From assembly GCF_002926065.1 (NCBI RefSeq), contig NZ_PREZ01000003.1, forward strand, positions 188,501-252,500: 64,000 bases of DNA, given 5' to 3'. The position numbers and the translations under genes were made by a program. Under the pieces are notes generated by a model. It was not told where the DNA came from, did no database searches, and saw only the letters and a list, made by a program, of their open reading frames with translations. Positions 44,373 to 53,107 of this stretch are shown here, in pieces (positions within the stretch are counted from its first letter, which is position 1; each line of letters starts with the position of its first letter). This DNA is from Jeotgalibacillus proteolyticus (GTDB lineage Bacteria; Bacillota; Bacilli; Bacillales; Jeotgalibacillaceae).

Positions 44373-44619
44373 CTATTTTAAATAAACAAAACCATAACAC
44401 TCCCATACAAAATAAAGCCCTGTCGAAAAAACTAAAATAAAGTCCGAAATTGTAAGAAAAACGATTATTAAGAAAATAATAACAATATCTCTTCCCACCA
44501 CAATAAATAATGTTATAAAATAGGAAAAGAAAAAGATTATCAATTTATTATGTCTAACCTTCTCCCTGCGTATTCTGGAATAGTAAAGATTCATTTGATA
44601 AGGGGTTGCTAACAAAAGG

Positions 44620-45678
44620 ATGGGGAAAACGTTAAATAACACAACAGCATTAGACAGCGAAAAAATTTACAGGCAGGTCCTGGAATATTCTCTTGACAGC
44701 ACAGTCATCCACTCAGACTATTCCCTCCTCTTTATAAATGAAGCAGGATCCGAACTTTTAAGAGGCTCTAAAGATGCCTTCTGCGGATTTTGTATCCTGG
44801 ATTTCTTTGAAGATGATCATTTCAAACAACTGATGCAGGAGCGAATAATAAGTGCACACACAACCAAGGAACCCGTTCCTGTTTTAGAAGCAGCCATCAC
44901 CCGCTTAGACGGTACCAGATTTGATGCTGAAATTCATTCCCGGCAGATTCAGTATGGTGATCGGGATGTTATACAGACCATTTTCAGAGACATAACGAAA
45001 CAAAAAGAAGCAGAAAGATGGATGAAGGATAAGGACAAGCTTGCTTCAGTTGGACAGATTGCGGCAGGTATCGCGCATGAAGTAAAAAACCCCCTTACCG
45101 CAGTAAAGGGCTTTTTACAGCTTTTAGAAGAATCTTACACTCATCCCTATTTAACTACCATGAAAAGCGAACTAAATATTGCGATAAACACCCTTACAAA
45201 TCTCCTCCATGTTTCAAAGCCCGATTTGTACGAGGAAGAAATCGTCCCAATCTACTTATGCAAGGAACTGGACGCTCTTCTTTTACTTTTTCAGGATCGA
45301 TTTTATGATATTGAGGTAGAGATGCATTTGAAGGATGCTTCTGTTTTTATCCTGGGTAAAAGAAACCTGTTTCTGAAAGCATTTTTCAACTTATTCAAAA
45401 ATGCAATAGAAGCAATTAGCGGGAGCGGGAAAATAATTATCAGTCATTATGTTGAAGAGGGTATGGTACATGTTAAAATCCGCGATTCAGGTGTAGGAAT
45501 TCCGAAGGATAAGATTAATATACTCGGCACTCCGTTTTACTCCAGTAAAAATGAAGGGACGGGACTCGGACTTACCCAGGTTTTCACAACGATCTTTGAT
45601 CATGGAGGCAGCGTATCTGTCTGCAGTGAGGTAGGAAAAGGCACCACCTTCCATATTAAACTTCCATTTAATCAATGA
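44620..45678 (+). CDS. PAS-domain histidine kinase (orphan, cytosolic)
   Basis: A 352-residue soluble sensor kinase. A PAS domain covers about residues 15-128 (LLFINEAGSELLRG; FRDITKQKEAE). The HisKA domain follows with phospho-acceptor His153 in AGIAHEVKNPLTAVKGF. The ATPase domain has the N-box NLFKNAIEAI, DSGVGIP and GTGLGL. There is no response regulator next door and no membrane segment. The architecture is that of Bacillus sporulation-type kinases that feed the phosphorelay, which is the likeliest role, but the signal is unknown. The RBS is weak; the ATG is preceded by AAAAGG. Confidence 0.82.
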   Translation: MGKTLNNTTALDSEKIYRQVLEYSLDSTVIHSDYSLLFINEAGSELLRGSKDAFCGFCILDFFEDDHFKQLMQERIISAHTTKEPVPVLEAAITRLDGTRFDAEIHSRQIQYGDRDVIQTIFRDITKQKEAERWMKDKDKLASVGQIAAGIAHEVKNPLTAVKGFLQLLEESYTHPYLTTMKSELNIAINTLTNLLHVSKPDLYEEEIVPIYLCKELDALLLLFQDRFYDIEVEMHLKDASVFILGKRNLFLKAFFNLFKNAIEAISGSGKIIISHYVEEGMVHVKIRDSGVGIPKDKINILGTPFYSSKNEGTGLGLTQVFTTIFDHGGSVSVCSEVGKGTTFHIKLPFNQ

Positions 45679-45682
45679 ATAA

Positions 45683-45716
45683 AAAATCGGTATGGCGAGA
45701 GAGCCATACCGATTTT
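45683..45716. terminator. Bidirectional terminator after the kinase gene
   Basis: Perfect 14-bp stem (AAAATCGGTATGGC and complement) with a GAGAGA loop, between convergent genes. It overlaps the first base of the opposite stop codon. Confidence 0.85.
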
Positions 45717-46497
45717 AATTTGCTATAGAAGGTGTGACCATAAAAGCTTGAATATCCAGCTCGATCATACTTAAAAAATCGTTTAATTTAAGAGGTGTGA
45801 TAAATATCTGATCGTTTTCAGCTTTTTTAAAGTCGATATACCAAACACAATCTCCACCTGGAATAAACGATATACTTTGATCGACCTCCAGTTTATTTCG
45901 TTTATTTAAAAATGAGAGAGTATAGATTTCTTTTTTATTTTGATTAAAATCGTAAATGAATTGACGAAAAGCAGGCGGTGCACTTTTTTCGGCAATAAGC
46001 TCTTGTGTTAATGCTCCAGTCATCTGATAAAGCTCTTCAAATGTATCCTGGGTAAGCTCAAGTGTTAGAAACTCCATATCCTTAAATAATGCATAGGTTT
46101 GAGATCTGTACCATACATTCAGAGTTTCAGTAATTTTCTCTCCATGAAAAGAAAAAAAGTGCTTCCCATTGCATATCTCCTGAACCATAAAGCTTTTTTG
46201 AGAGAAGGGATGAATAAAACGAATCCGGTCTTTCTCAAGCCACCGTACTGCCGGTTTAAATTGTCCAAGAAAATGAATCATCTGCTCCAGGCGGTCAGCC
46301 AGTCCAGTTGGGCGACCTGAATCTAAATACCCCTTAGCAGCAAGGGTTTTTACCGGCTCATAGACAGAATTCTCTGGCTGCAGCTGTGAGGGGAAAATAT
46401 ACCAATCCAGCATTTTATTGGCTATATCCCGTTCATAGCCGCTCAGTGAAAGAACAGCGGCCAATTCTTCATGTGTGAGAGTAATGGTTGAATTCAT
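45715..46497 (-). CDS. Hypothetical protein, large soluble
   Basis: A 260-residue protein that I do not recognise with confidence. It begins with helices (LTHEELAAVLSLSGYERDIAN) and has a beta-rich middle (KSFMVQEICNGKHFFSFHG) and C-terminal part (VDQSISFIPGGDCVWYIDF). There is no signal peptide or membrane segment. The layout vaguely recalls the EspG-like chaperone fold of type VII secretion, but I cannot support that. ATG at 46497 with TTGGAGG 8 nt upstream; the ORF extends five codons further to a TTG within that RBS. Confidence 0.6.
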   Translation of the reverse strand: MNSTITLTHEELAAVLSLSGYERDIANKMLDWYIFPSQLQPENSVYEPVKTLAAKGYLDSGRPTGLADRLEQMIHFLGQFKPAVRWLEKDRIRFIHPFSQKSFMVQEICNGKHFFSFHGEKITETLNVWYRSQTYALFKDMEFLTLELTQDTFEELYQMTGALTQELIAEKSAPPAFRQFIYDFNQNKKEIYTLSFLNKRNKLEVDQSISFIPGGDCVWYIDFKKAENDQIFITPLKLNDFLSMIELDIQAFMVTPSIAN

Positions 46498-46965
46498 TTT
46501 ATGAGCCTCCAATAGAGTTTTATAGGTAAACTTCCTAAGGCGACTAAATCTTAGACAACCGAGCTGATCATTAATTCAAAAGCAAAAAGCTATTAAACTT
46601 TTCATTTATTTAAACGATACAAGCAGACAAATTTCTGGAATAAGCAGTAACTTGCTGACATAAATTAGTATATATACTATTGTAAAATAAGCGATTTCTA
46701 ATAGCAATGCGAACAATAAAAACGTGAGTAAAGTATGAGTTTATAATCTTCTATCACAGTCTATAGATGCACAAAAATTCAGAATTTACTGTAAAAAGTC
46801 TCTTGTACAACCCTATTGAAAGATTCTGTTGATTTAAAAAGATAATTTATACATTATCTAAGTTATATTTACTATTACTTAAAATGAATACGAACATTCT
46901 TAAAGCAAATTCACTGTACAAAAAAACTCCTTACCGTCTCAACGATAAGAAGCCTTACTATCCTA
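46498..46965. other. AT-rich intergenic region with two dyads
   Basis: About 470 bases with no ORF. It contains a perfect palindrome TAGTATATATACTA (46666-46679) and an inverted repeat AGATAAT/ATTATCT (46840-46859), possible operators. The hairpin CTTATCG/CGGTAAG with a T-run (46920-46949, minus strand) ends the DUF2294 gene. Confidence 0.5.
46920..46949 (-). terminator. Terminator of the DUF2294 gene
   Basis: Minus-strand CTTATCG-TTGAGA-CGGTAAG (one G-T pair) followed shortly by seven T residues. Confidence 0.65.
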
Positions 46966-47649
46966 TTATTCAATACATAATATTATATAGCCAATATCTT
47001 CTTCAAAATCCCAATCAACAAATATCTCTTTTATTTTCTTTTGAATAAGGGACTCAAGCTTCGATTCCCTAATCAATTGCTTTTCCATTGGACGTTTCGT
47101 TAGGATCAGTTCCTCTGAATAGCCATTCTTAATTAATTCCCGCTCAATTCGAACAAGAATACCCTGCCTTTTAGCCAGAACCGTTCGATCACTAAGCCAA
47201 TAGACCTCTGTATGTTCAGGTATTTTCTGCCCCTTCTTTGTTAAAAGATCAACTTCCTCGCGAAAGGCTTCCCTGTCTAAATGATTTGGCCATGCTCCTT
47301 CATTGCTTTCTTCATCCTTCATAATTCCAAAGATCATTCCGGATTGATTTTCAAGAGACCAATTGTAATAGAGCTTATCAATTTCTATAGGTGATAAGGT
47401 ATTCAATACCTTCTTCATTTCCGGAAGAATATTTTCCATGATGAGATCACGCGTCTCCTCTACCCGCTTTCTTTCCTTGCGATCAAGAAGTACACGCTCC
47501 ATTGGCGCTAAAAAATCACGAAGGTGAATGGTTATAAACGGTTTTTTGTACGTTATATAAATAGAAGTTGGTCCTTTCCCAAAATGGTCTCTGAGTAGTT
47601 TTCCTGTATATTTAACCATTTCTGAATACATTTCAGCTTCAATCTTCAA
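46966..47649 (-). CDS. DUF2294 (Na-translocating-like name) protein, two-domain
   Basis: A 227-residue soluble protein with a DUF2294 domain at the N-terminus (TGKLLRDHFGKGPTSIYITY, LRDFLAPMERVLL). A second, weaker copy appears to follow it (VDLLTKKGQKIPEHTEVYWL, ERELIKNGYSEELIL). Family function is unknown. TTG start at 47649 because AAAGGAG lies 7 nt upstream; the ORF continues to 47706 without RBS. The small zinc-finger-like gene at 47768 lies upstream on the same strand. Confidence 0.75.
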   Translation of the reverse strand: MKIEAEMYSEMVKYTGKLLRDHFGKGPTSIYITYKKPFITIHLRDFLAPMERVLLDRKERKRVEETRDLIMENILPEMKKVLNTLSPIEIDKLYYNWSLENQSGMIFGIMKDEESNEGAWPNHLDREAFREEVDLLTKKGQKIPEHTEVYWLSDRTVLAKRQGILVRIERELIKNGYSEELILTKRPMEKQLIRESKLESLIQKKIKEIFVDWDFEEDIGYIILCIE

Positions 47650-47767
47650 ATAAAGTCTCCTTTCCTGCAAGACGTATTCTTCATCGTAACTATATAGTAC
47701 AAACACAAAAGAAAAAAATAAATGGAATAATGTGCAATTTAAAATAAGTTTTGTGTCTTAACTTAGA

Positions 47768-47944
47768 CTAAGAGCCGCAGAATTTACAAGTACTATAGCT
47801 TTCCTCATTGATAAGCTGTTCTACATAGGAAACACTATGGGTAAATTCCCGATTTTGCATAGAACTGGTATGAAAACCACACTGGTCTCCAGCAAATGAT
47901 GTACGATGAATAGATTTTGTCTCATGATCAATTAAATAATTCAA
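47768..47944 (-). CDS. Small protein with C-terminal CxxC, possibly zinc-binding
   Basis: A 58-residue protein (TTG start with GATGAGG ahead) too short for most gene finders. It contains DQCGFH in the middle and STCKFCGS at the very end, and it carries several His. The CxxC plus scattered His/Cys could bind zinc. Codon use and RBS look real, and it lies upstream of the DUF2294 gene on the same strand, so the two may be co-transcribed. No function known. Confidence 0.55.
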   Translation of the reverse strand: MNYLIDHETKSIHRTSFAGDQCGFHTSSMQNREFTHSVSYVEQLINEESYSTCKFCGS

Positions 47945-48333
47945 TTAACCTCATCCCTTCTTAGAAATTTCCTATCTTAACTAATAAGGACGTTAGGTAG
48001 TCTTCTCCAGTATCACCCTATAAATTCCAATTGAACATATGTAGAAAATGGAAAATAAAAAAAGCCGAAAAGGATCGCTTAGGATCCTTTTCGGCTTATG
48101 TTCGACTCTATCGTCCGACTCATTTTAACCTACTATTTTATCAATAAGATTCAATTGGATTTTGCGTCTAAAGACAGGATTTATCGTTACTTTCATTATA
48201 TTGGAAACGCTATTGTTTTCCTACTTTCTTTATTCTACTAAAAGGTGTAAGAGTAGTAAAGAAATCTATATTGATAATTCCTGCTCTTTTTTCCCAAGAA
48301 ATCTTTTATTAATTTTGTTTTCTTGCAAAGACA
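47945..48333. other. Intergenic region with a hairpin
   Basis: About 390 bases without a convincing gene. A perfect 15-bp hairpin (48062-48076 with 48083-48097) follows the LtaS-like gene by ~240 bases on its strand, with a U-rich tail, and could end that transcript. Confidence 0.55.
48062..48097 (-). terminator. Probable terminator of the LtaS-like gene
   Basis: Perfect 15-bp stem (AAGCCGAAAAGGATC and complement) with a 6-nt loop; the minus-strand continuation is TTTTTTATTTT. Confidence 0.7.
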
Positions 48334-50196
48334 TTAGCGCTCAGACTGGAGCTGCTGAATACCATCCTTTCTAATCACAAGATCAGATAGCCTTAATTGC
48401 CGGGCTGCTTCCTCAGAAATTTCCTCGCACTTCCCTGAGGAGACCTTCTTCTCCGTTTCCAGCGAATAACAGGCTCCGCCTTCTGCATCCCAAAGACTTG
48501 CCTCATAGTAGAACGTATCATCAATGGCTGATCCGTCTCTAAACACAACCATATTTTCTTCATCAGAAAACAAGGAGGCTCCCATCATGTAATCGGATTG
48601 AAGTCCGAGCATCGATAAAATTGTCGGGGCAACGTCAAGCTGTCCACCAGCTTTTTCGATCACCTCTCCATTATTTCCCTGCCCTTGTGGAGGTTTAATA
48701 AATAAGGGTACTCTTCTCCCCAGCTGAACAAAATCAACAGCTGATTCCGCATCTTCAAAATCAGCCATTTCCCTTCCCTGCTTTTGCAGGGCACTGTCGT
48801 GATCACCGTAAACAACGATCAGGGAATCCTCCCACATTCCTACTTCCACCAATTTTTCCTTCATTTCACCAAAGGCACTATCTACGTAATGGATGTTGTG
48901 GTAATAGTTTTGTAAAATTTCTTCATCAAACCTATCAAGGTCAAGAACTCTCTTATCTTTTGGAAAATCATAAGGTGTATGGCTGGTAAGAGCGACCATA
49001 AAAGCAAAGTAAGGTGCCTCCAGCTCCTTCATTTTTTCTACTCCGGTCAAAAAGAAGTCTTTATCATTTAATGTAAGACCGATAATATCTCCATCCGGGA
49101 AGTCTTCAATGCTATAGAAAGTATCATATCCAAAATTCTCATATACCTGATCCCGGTTCCAAAAATTTGGTCTGAACGCATGAAAAGCAGCTGTTTCATA
49201 TCCATTTTCCTTCAATCGGCCAGGCAGAGTATCAAATAAATGATCTGAATATCTCGTATATACCGAGCCGGATTTTAATGGGTATAAGGAAGAGTTGATA
49301 ATAAATTCAGCATCGGATGTGCGTCCTTCATGCGTTTGATGATAAAAATTCGGAAAGTAAGCAGACTCATCTTTCAGCTCATTTAAATGAGGGGTGAGCA
49401 TCTGCCCGTCAATTTCCTGATCAATGACAGACGTTTGAAACGATTCCAGCTGAATGACAATAACATTAGGCAGCTGCTCGGGCGGTTCCCCGGCTTCTGG
49501 ATCTTTTCCGTCAAAAAAATTATCAATACTCTCCTTTTCATCTTCTGTAAGCGTGGTGTCCTCAAACCAGTTTTCATACATTTCATCCCTTAAATCTACT
49601 GCATGGTAGCCAATCATGCCTATTTGATAATAACGGCTTAAATTAGAAACCGGCTCTTCTTTGCTCCCCGCCTGATCATTAGAAAAGCTTAAGACAGAAG
49701 GGGAATAAAAAAGAAAAAGTCCTGCTGTCAGTGCTGCAGCGGCTGACACAACTCTTCGTTTTTTTGTATAGGTTTGAAACTTTTGCTTTCGCAGGAAGAC
49801 TAATACAACCAGAAAAATAACAGCGTCAAGGAAGAATAAAAAATCACTCCAGTAAATTAAATCCTGCATTCCTCCGCCTACCGCATCCATCTGCGGCAGC
49901 TGAATTATAAGTGATGCCGAAAGAAAATCTGTAAAGTAACGGTAATACCAAATATTTGAGATGATAAGAAATGAAATTAAAATGGTAAACCCAACAAGCA
50001 TCCATCTTCTAACCTTCGGAGAGATTAGCAAAATCCAAAAAGACAAAAGAAAAATACTTCCAAGGGAAACCACACTTAATCGGAAGCTAAAATATGTACC
50101 CGTCGCAACACTGAGTAAATATAATTTTAAAAGTAATAAACCGACATATATAAAATAATCTCCATATAGTCGTAACACACGTCTCAAGCCTTCCAT
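48334..50196 (-). CDS. LtaS-family lipoteichoic acid synthase / sulfatase-fold phosphotransferase
   Basis: A 620-residue membrane enzyme with about five N-terminal hydrophobic segments (residues ~10-170) and an extracellular alkaline-phosphatase-fold domain. Metal and catalytic residues are visible: Glu in VIQLESFQ, the catalytic Thr in HEGRTSDAEF, and Asp/His in VYGDHDSA. It polymerises glycerol-phosphate, or primes or modifies lipoteichoic acid, like B. subtilis LtaS, YfnI, YqgS and YvgJ. Which paralogue it matches cannot be told by eye. ATG at 50196 with AGGGGGA 4 nt upstream. Confidence 0.87.
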   Translation of the reverse strand: MEGLRRVLRLYGDYFIYVGLLLLKLYLLSVATGTYFSFRLSVVSLGSIFLLSFWILLISPKVRRWMLVGFTILISFLIISNIWYYRYFTDFLSASLIIQLPQMDAVGGGMQDLIYWSDFLFFLDAVIFLVVLVFLRKQKFQTYTKKRRVVSAAAALTAGLFLFYSPSVLSFSNDQAGSKEEPVSNLSRYYQIGMIGYHAVDLRDEMYENWFEDTTLTEDEKESIDNFFDGKDPEAGEPPEQLPNVIVIQLESFQTSVIDQEIDGQMLTPHLNELKDESAYFPNFYHQTHEGRTSDAEFIINSSLYPLKSGSVYTRYSDHLFDTLPGRLKENGYETAAFHAFRPNFWNRDQVYENFGYDTFYSIEDFPDGDIIGLTLNDKDFFLTGVEKMKELEAPYFAFMVALTSHTPYDFPKDKRVLDLDRFDEEILQNYYHNIHYVDSAFGEMKEKLVEVGMWEDSLIVVYGDHDSALQKQGREMADFEDAESAVDFVQLGRRVPLFIKPPQGQGNNGEVIEKAGGQLDVAPTILSMLGLQSDYMMGASLFSDEENMVVFRDGSAIDDTFYYEASLWDAEGGACYSLETEKKVSSGKCEEISEEAARQLRLSDLVIRKDGIQQLQSER

Positions 50197-50479
50197 CAAA
50201 TCCCCCTATCTGCATGCATCCTAACCTTCCTAATATACCCTTAGCAAAAAAGGGAAAAACAATTAGGAAAGTATCAGGGTTTCAAATAGAACGGCCACAG
50301 ATCCAAAGAAAACTACTTCCCTCAACGTGTTTATAGGAAGGGTACAGTATACCGGCCCTTCAAGGAACATTTTAGTATTACAATATACTATTTTAGGAAA
50401 ATCATTATTTAGATGGCACCGTTTCAGGTGTAAATGGTAAAATATTCTTATAGATAATTTAACACTAGAGGGAGAGAAG

Positions 50480-50944
50480 ATGAAAAGGATTCGGGGTTTT
50501 GTAGTAAGCATTAGTTTTATCATTTATGTGCTCGCTTTAACAGTTCTATTATTTATGGGGGCAAGAGGTTATGTATGGGCAGATTTAACGACGTTGGAGT
50601 ACATCAAGTTATATTCGAATTTTGTTCCCTTTCAAACGATCAGTACATATGTAGAAGCGATTTTCACCGGAAGTATGAATCTTGATATTCCGATAAAAAA
50701 TCTCGCTGGTAATTTTATCATGTTCTTGCCAATGGGGTTCTACCTGCCCTATTTTATAAGAAAACTAAACAAAATAACTATTTTCTCAATTGCTATGATT
50801 CTATTGTTATTCAGTATTGAAGTCATTCAATTAGCAACAAAAAGAGGGAGTTTTGATATTGATGACTTTATTCTTAATATGTCCGGAGCTTTGCTGGGTT
50901 TTGTCATTTGGAAATGGAAGGCAGTTCAACAATTACTGAAATAG
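50480..50944 (+). CDS. VanZ family membrane protein
   Basis: A 154-residue protein with four likely membrane segments. The VanZ-type loop is seen as LAGNFIMFLPMGFYLPYF and FSIEVIQLATKRGSFDIDDFILNMSG, the latter with the conserved Glu and Asp residues. VanZ confers low-level teicoplanin resistance; most homologues have unknown roles at the envelope. AGGGAGAG precedes the ATG. Confidence 0.85.
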   Translation: MKRIRGFVVSISFIIYVLALTVLLFMGARGYVWADLTTLEYIKLYSNFVPFQTISTYVEAIFTGSMNLDIPIKNLAGNFIMFLPMGFYLPYFIRKLNKITIFSIAMILLLFSIEVIQLATKRGSFDIDDFILNMSGALLGFVIWKWKAVQQLLK

Positions 50945-51014
50945 AATTACCGCCAAGCTTCTAAAGAGGCGGGAACCGGGTAACGAGGGTGGGACATAAC
51001 AATAATTTTAGAAA

Positions 51015-51144
51015 CGTGAGGTGAACGGAGCGTAAGGGGGTGACTCCAGCGGGAGGAAGCGGGAGCTTGAGATCCACTTGCGTTAGCAAGTTAGCTCAAG
51101 CCCCGCCCCGCGGAAAGCATCCCCCTGAAGCGCAGTGAACCGGG
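51015..51144. repeat. GC-rich palindromic repeat, copy 9 (GTTCAC-type flanks)
   Basis: About 130 bases like copy 5 but inverted: CGTGAGGTGAACGGAGCG start, GGGGGTGACTCCAGCGGG, inner stem CTTGCGTTAGCAAG, and CGCAGTGAACCGGG end. Preceded by GGGTGGGACA as in copy 5. Confidence 0.85.
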
Positions 51145-51180
51145 TAAAGGGTCTAAGACAAATTTGTCTTAGACCCTTTA
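51145..51180. terminator. 36-base perfect palindrome, bidirectional terminator
   Basis: TAAAGGGTCTAAGACAAA and its exact complement abut with no loop spacing, between the convergent VanZ and STAS genes. Confidence 0.75.
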
Positions 51181-51216
51181 TTAATACTTCTTCTTACGCA
51201 CATTCACTGACAGTGT

Positions 51217-52041
51217 TCAGTTAACTATATATTTACTTAAGGCCTGCTGCAGCGTTCCCAATGTTGGTACTTCTTCATTTAATCTTATTCCCACATTGAT
51301 CATATTCTTAACTACTTCAGGTCTTAGTCCCGTAATCACCGTTTCGCAGCCCATTAATGATGTACCATCAATAATTCTCATTAAATGTGCAATAACCTCC
51401 GGCTCCATCTTCATAATTCCGGACAAGTCCAAAATTAGGGAATGAATACGCAGCCGTTCAATTTCCACTAAAACTTTTTCTTCCAGGACATGCATCCGAT
51501 GAAGGTCAACCTCACCAATCAAAGGTAAAACGCTTATAGTAGACGTTATTGGTATGATGGGTACTGAAAGATTTTCAACTAATTCTTTTTGCGCCCTTAT
51601 CAACGAATCTTTGTATTGAGAGTATGTAAGAAATAAACCATTTAAAAAATGGTCCACTTGATTATTTACTTGTTTCTCTATGGAGAAGAATTCTTCAGTT
51701 AAGTTCTTATCCCTTTCTTCATTGTATGCCTGCAGGAACTTCCACAGCGTTCTTCGAATGGCCTGCACCCACTCTAATTTTAACGTTAACGGGATTTCAT
51801 GGGATGCCCAGGCTATCCCTTCTTGTTTAGCAAATGATTCAAGCTCCTGTTGTTCACCCTTAATGATGTATTGGACCAGCTTATGAGCATTGTTTATTAA
51901 GTCAATATTGCCCACCGTTAAAATCTCTTCGATTTTTTCTTTCACGTTAGATGCTTCATTTAATAATGAACCTTCAAAGTTCTCTTTCTTATCTTGAATG
52001 AATTCCAGCAGTTTATTTACATCCAGTGAGCCCGTCATCAT
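51217..52041 (-). CDS. RsbR-like STAS domain protein
   Basis: A 274-residue stressosome-type protein: a helical N-terminal RsbR_N-like domain (residues ~1-150) and a C-terminal STAS domain (LPLIGEVDLHRMHVLEEKVL; LILDLSGI; TLGTLQQAL). In stressosomes such proteins scaffold RsbS and release RsbT to activate sigma-B. By alignment from memory, the two threonines phosphorylated by RsbT in RsbRA are replaced here, by Pro in MKMEPEV and by Asn in VVKNMIN. Thus it may sense without being phosphorylated. RBS AAAGGAGG. No rsbS or rsbT is adjacent. Confidence 0.82.
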   Translation of the reverse strand: MMTGSLDVNKLLEFIQDKKENFEGSLLNEASNVKEKIEEILTVGNIDLINNAHKLVQYIIKGEQQELESFAKQEGIAWASHEIPLTLKLEWVQAIRRTLWKFLQAYNEERDKNLTEEFFSIEKQVNNQVDHFLNGLFLTYSQYKDSLIRAQKELVENLSVPIIPITSTISVLPLIGEVDLHRMHVLEEKVLVEIERLRIHSLILDLSGIMKMEPEVIAHLMRIIDGTSLMGCETVITGLRPEVVKNMINVGIRLNEEVPTLGTLQQALSKYIVN

Positions 52042-52156
52042 TTATCCTCCTTTTATCGTTACTTTTATTATTTTAATACTATAACTCAATAAATTAAAGT
52101 AAATTGGAATGAACCTCTATTAGTTTGCACAAGCCATCAAAATTCTACACAAAAAA

Positions 52157-52192
52157 AGCCCGGCGCTTGATTTTGAGTTCAGCTGCCGGACT
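52157..52192 (-). terminator. Terminator of the MerR/TipAS gene
   Basis: AGCCCGGC and GCCGGACT arms (one mismatch) with a long loop; the minus strand continues with seven T residues. Confidence 0.6.
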
Positions 52193-52202
52193 ATAGTTAC
52201 TT

Positions 52203-52949
52203 TTACAAGCCTTTGGTATCCGAATAAAACGCCATTGCATCTCTTAGAAACAGAGATAAGCCTTCCCCAAATTGATCAATATTTTTCGTGAAACGAGGAT
52301 CATCTACATAAAGCTGACCCAGACCTTTAAACCCTTCTTTAGAATACGTCCCCATTTTATTCAGCCAGGTAAACCATTCATCCATTAATGCCTGAGCCTC
52401 ACTGGAATCTGCTCGCAAGTGTCGGATTGCTGCCATCCTGATAAACAGATGATTCATTTCCTCCTTCATATTTTTCTGTTCACCTTTTGTTAAATTAGAT
52501 ATTTTCTGATTGGATTCGTCTACAGCTTTGTCTCCCCAGCGATTTCGTGCTTCCTGCTCGTAGGGATTGCTGCTGAAATCAAAGCCTTCAAATTTTTCTT
52601 TTTGACTCATTCGAATCTCTCCTTTCATGTGTAAAATCGTTTTGTCTATCGAGGCAAGAAGCTGGTCAAGCCGACTTCGTTTTTCCAGCAGCATGCTTCT
52701 ATGAAGATGAAGTGCCTCCTCCTGATCAAAGTCCGGGTTTGTAATGATGTCTTTGATTTTTTTCAGAGGGAAATCAAGCTCTCTAAAAAATAAAATTTGC
52801 TGCAGGACTGCAAGATCTTCTTCTGAATAAAGACGATAGCCGGCTTCACTGATCTGATCAGGCTTTAGAAGATCGATTTCATCGTAATGATGCAGTGTGC
52901 GCACACTGATTCCAACTAAATTTGCTACTTCCTTTACTTTATATGCCAT
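52203..52949 (-). CDS. MerR family regulator with TipAS domain
   Basis: A 248-residue activator: N-terminal MerR helix-turn-helix ([20 protein letters not shown], residues ~3-22), dimerisation helix, and a C-terminal TipAS-type ligand domain ([40 protein letters not shown]). B. subtilis Mta is the close type and activates multidrug efflux and itself; TipAL binds thiopeptide antibiotics. ATG at 52949 with GAGGAGG upstream. Its own promoter has the 19-base spacer typical of MerR targets. No efflux gene lies directly beside it. Confidence 0.87.
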   Translation of the reverse strand: MAYKVKEVANLVGISVRTLHHYDEIDLLKPDQISEAGYRLYSEEDLAVLQQILFFRELDFPLKKIKDIITNPDFDQEEALHLHRSMLLEKRSRLDQLLASIDKTILHMKGEIRMSQKEKFEGFDFSSNPYEQEARNRWGDKAVDESNQKISNLTKGEQKNMKEEMNHLFIRMAAIRHLRADSSEAQALMDEWFTWLNKMGTYSKEGFKGLGQLYVDDPRFTKNIDQFGEGLSLFLRDAMAFYSDTKGL

Positions 52950-52972
52950 GATCATATCCTCCCTCATTTCTG

Positions 52973-53003
52973 ATCCTAAGGTATCACGCAACGTCAGAGT
53001 CAA
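52973..53003 (-). promoter_or_regulatory. MerR-type promoter with 19-bp spacer
   Basis: Minus-strand TTGACT (53003-52998) and TAGGAT (52978-52973) are separated by exactly 19 bases, the elongated spacer that MerR proteins remodel. This suggests self-activation. Confidence 0.65.
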
Positions 53004-53028
53004 TACCTAAAATTAAAAAAATGTTAAA

Positions 53029-53057
53029 TAGACTTTACATTTAGAAAAGCATATTCT
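53029..53057 (+). promoter_or_regulatory. Putative promoter of the XRE gene
   Basis: TAGACT (53029-53034) and TATTCT (53052-53057) with a 17-base spacer, each matching the sigma-A boxes at 4 of 6 bases. Confidence 0.4.
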
Positions 53058-53072
53058 ACAATGAAGGTGGAA

Positions 53073-53092
53073 ATGTTAAGTGCACTTAACAT
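53073..53092. promoter_or_regulatory. 20-bp perfect palindrome, probable XRE operator
   Basis: ATGTTAAGTGCACTTAACAT lies between the putative -10 box and the start of the XRE gene. The 10-mer ATGAAGGTGG is directly repeated on both sides (53061-53070 and 53091-53100). The position suits autorepression. Confidence 0.6.
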
Positions 53093-53107
53093 GAAGGTGG
53101 GAAGCTT

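Noticed and set aside
44373-44642. 89-codon hydrophobic minus-strand ORF overlapping the kinase start and ending at repeat copy 8
   Set aside because: AT-rich DNA gives Phe/Ile/Leu-rich frames by chance; there is no good RBS and it overlaps the kinase gene.
48162-48374. 70-codon plus-strand ORF with a hydrophobic start
   Set aside because: Weak RBS, poor composition after residue 30, and it runs into the end of the LtaS-like gene.
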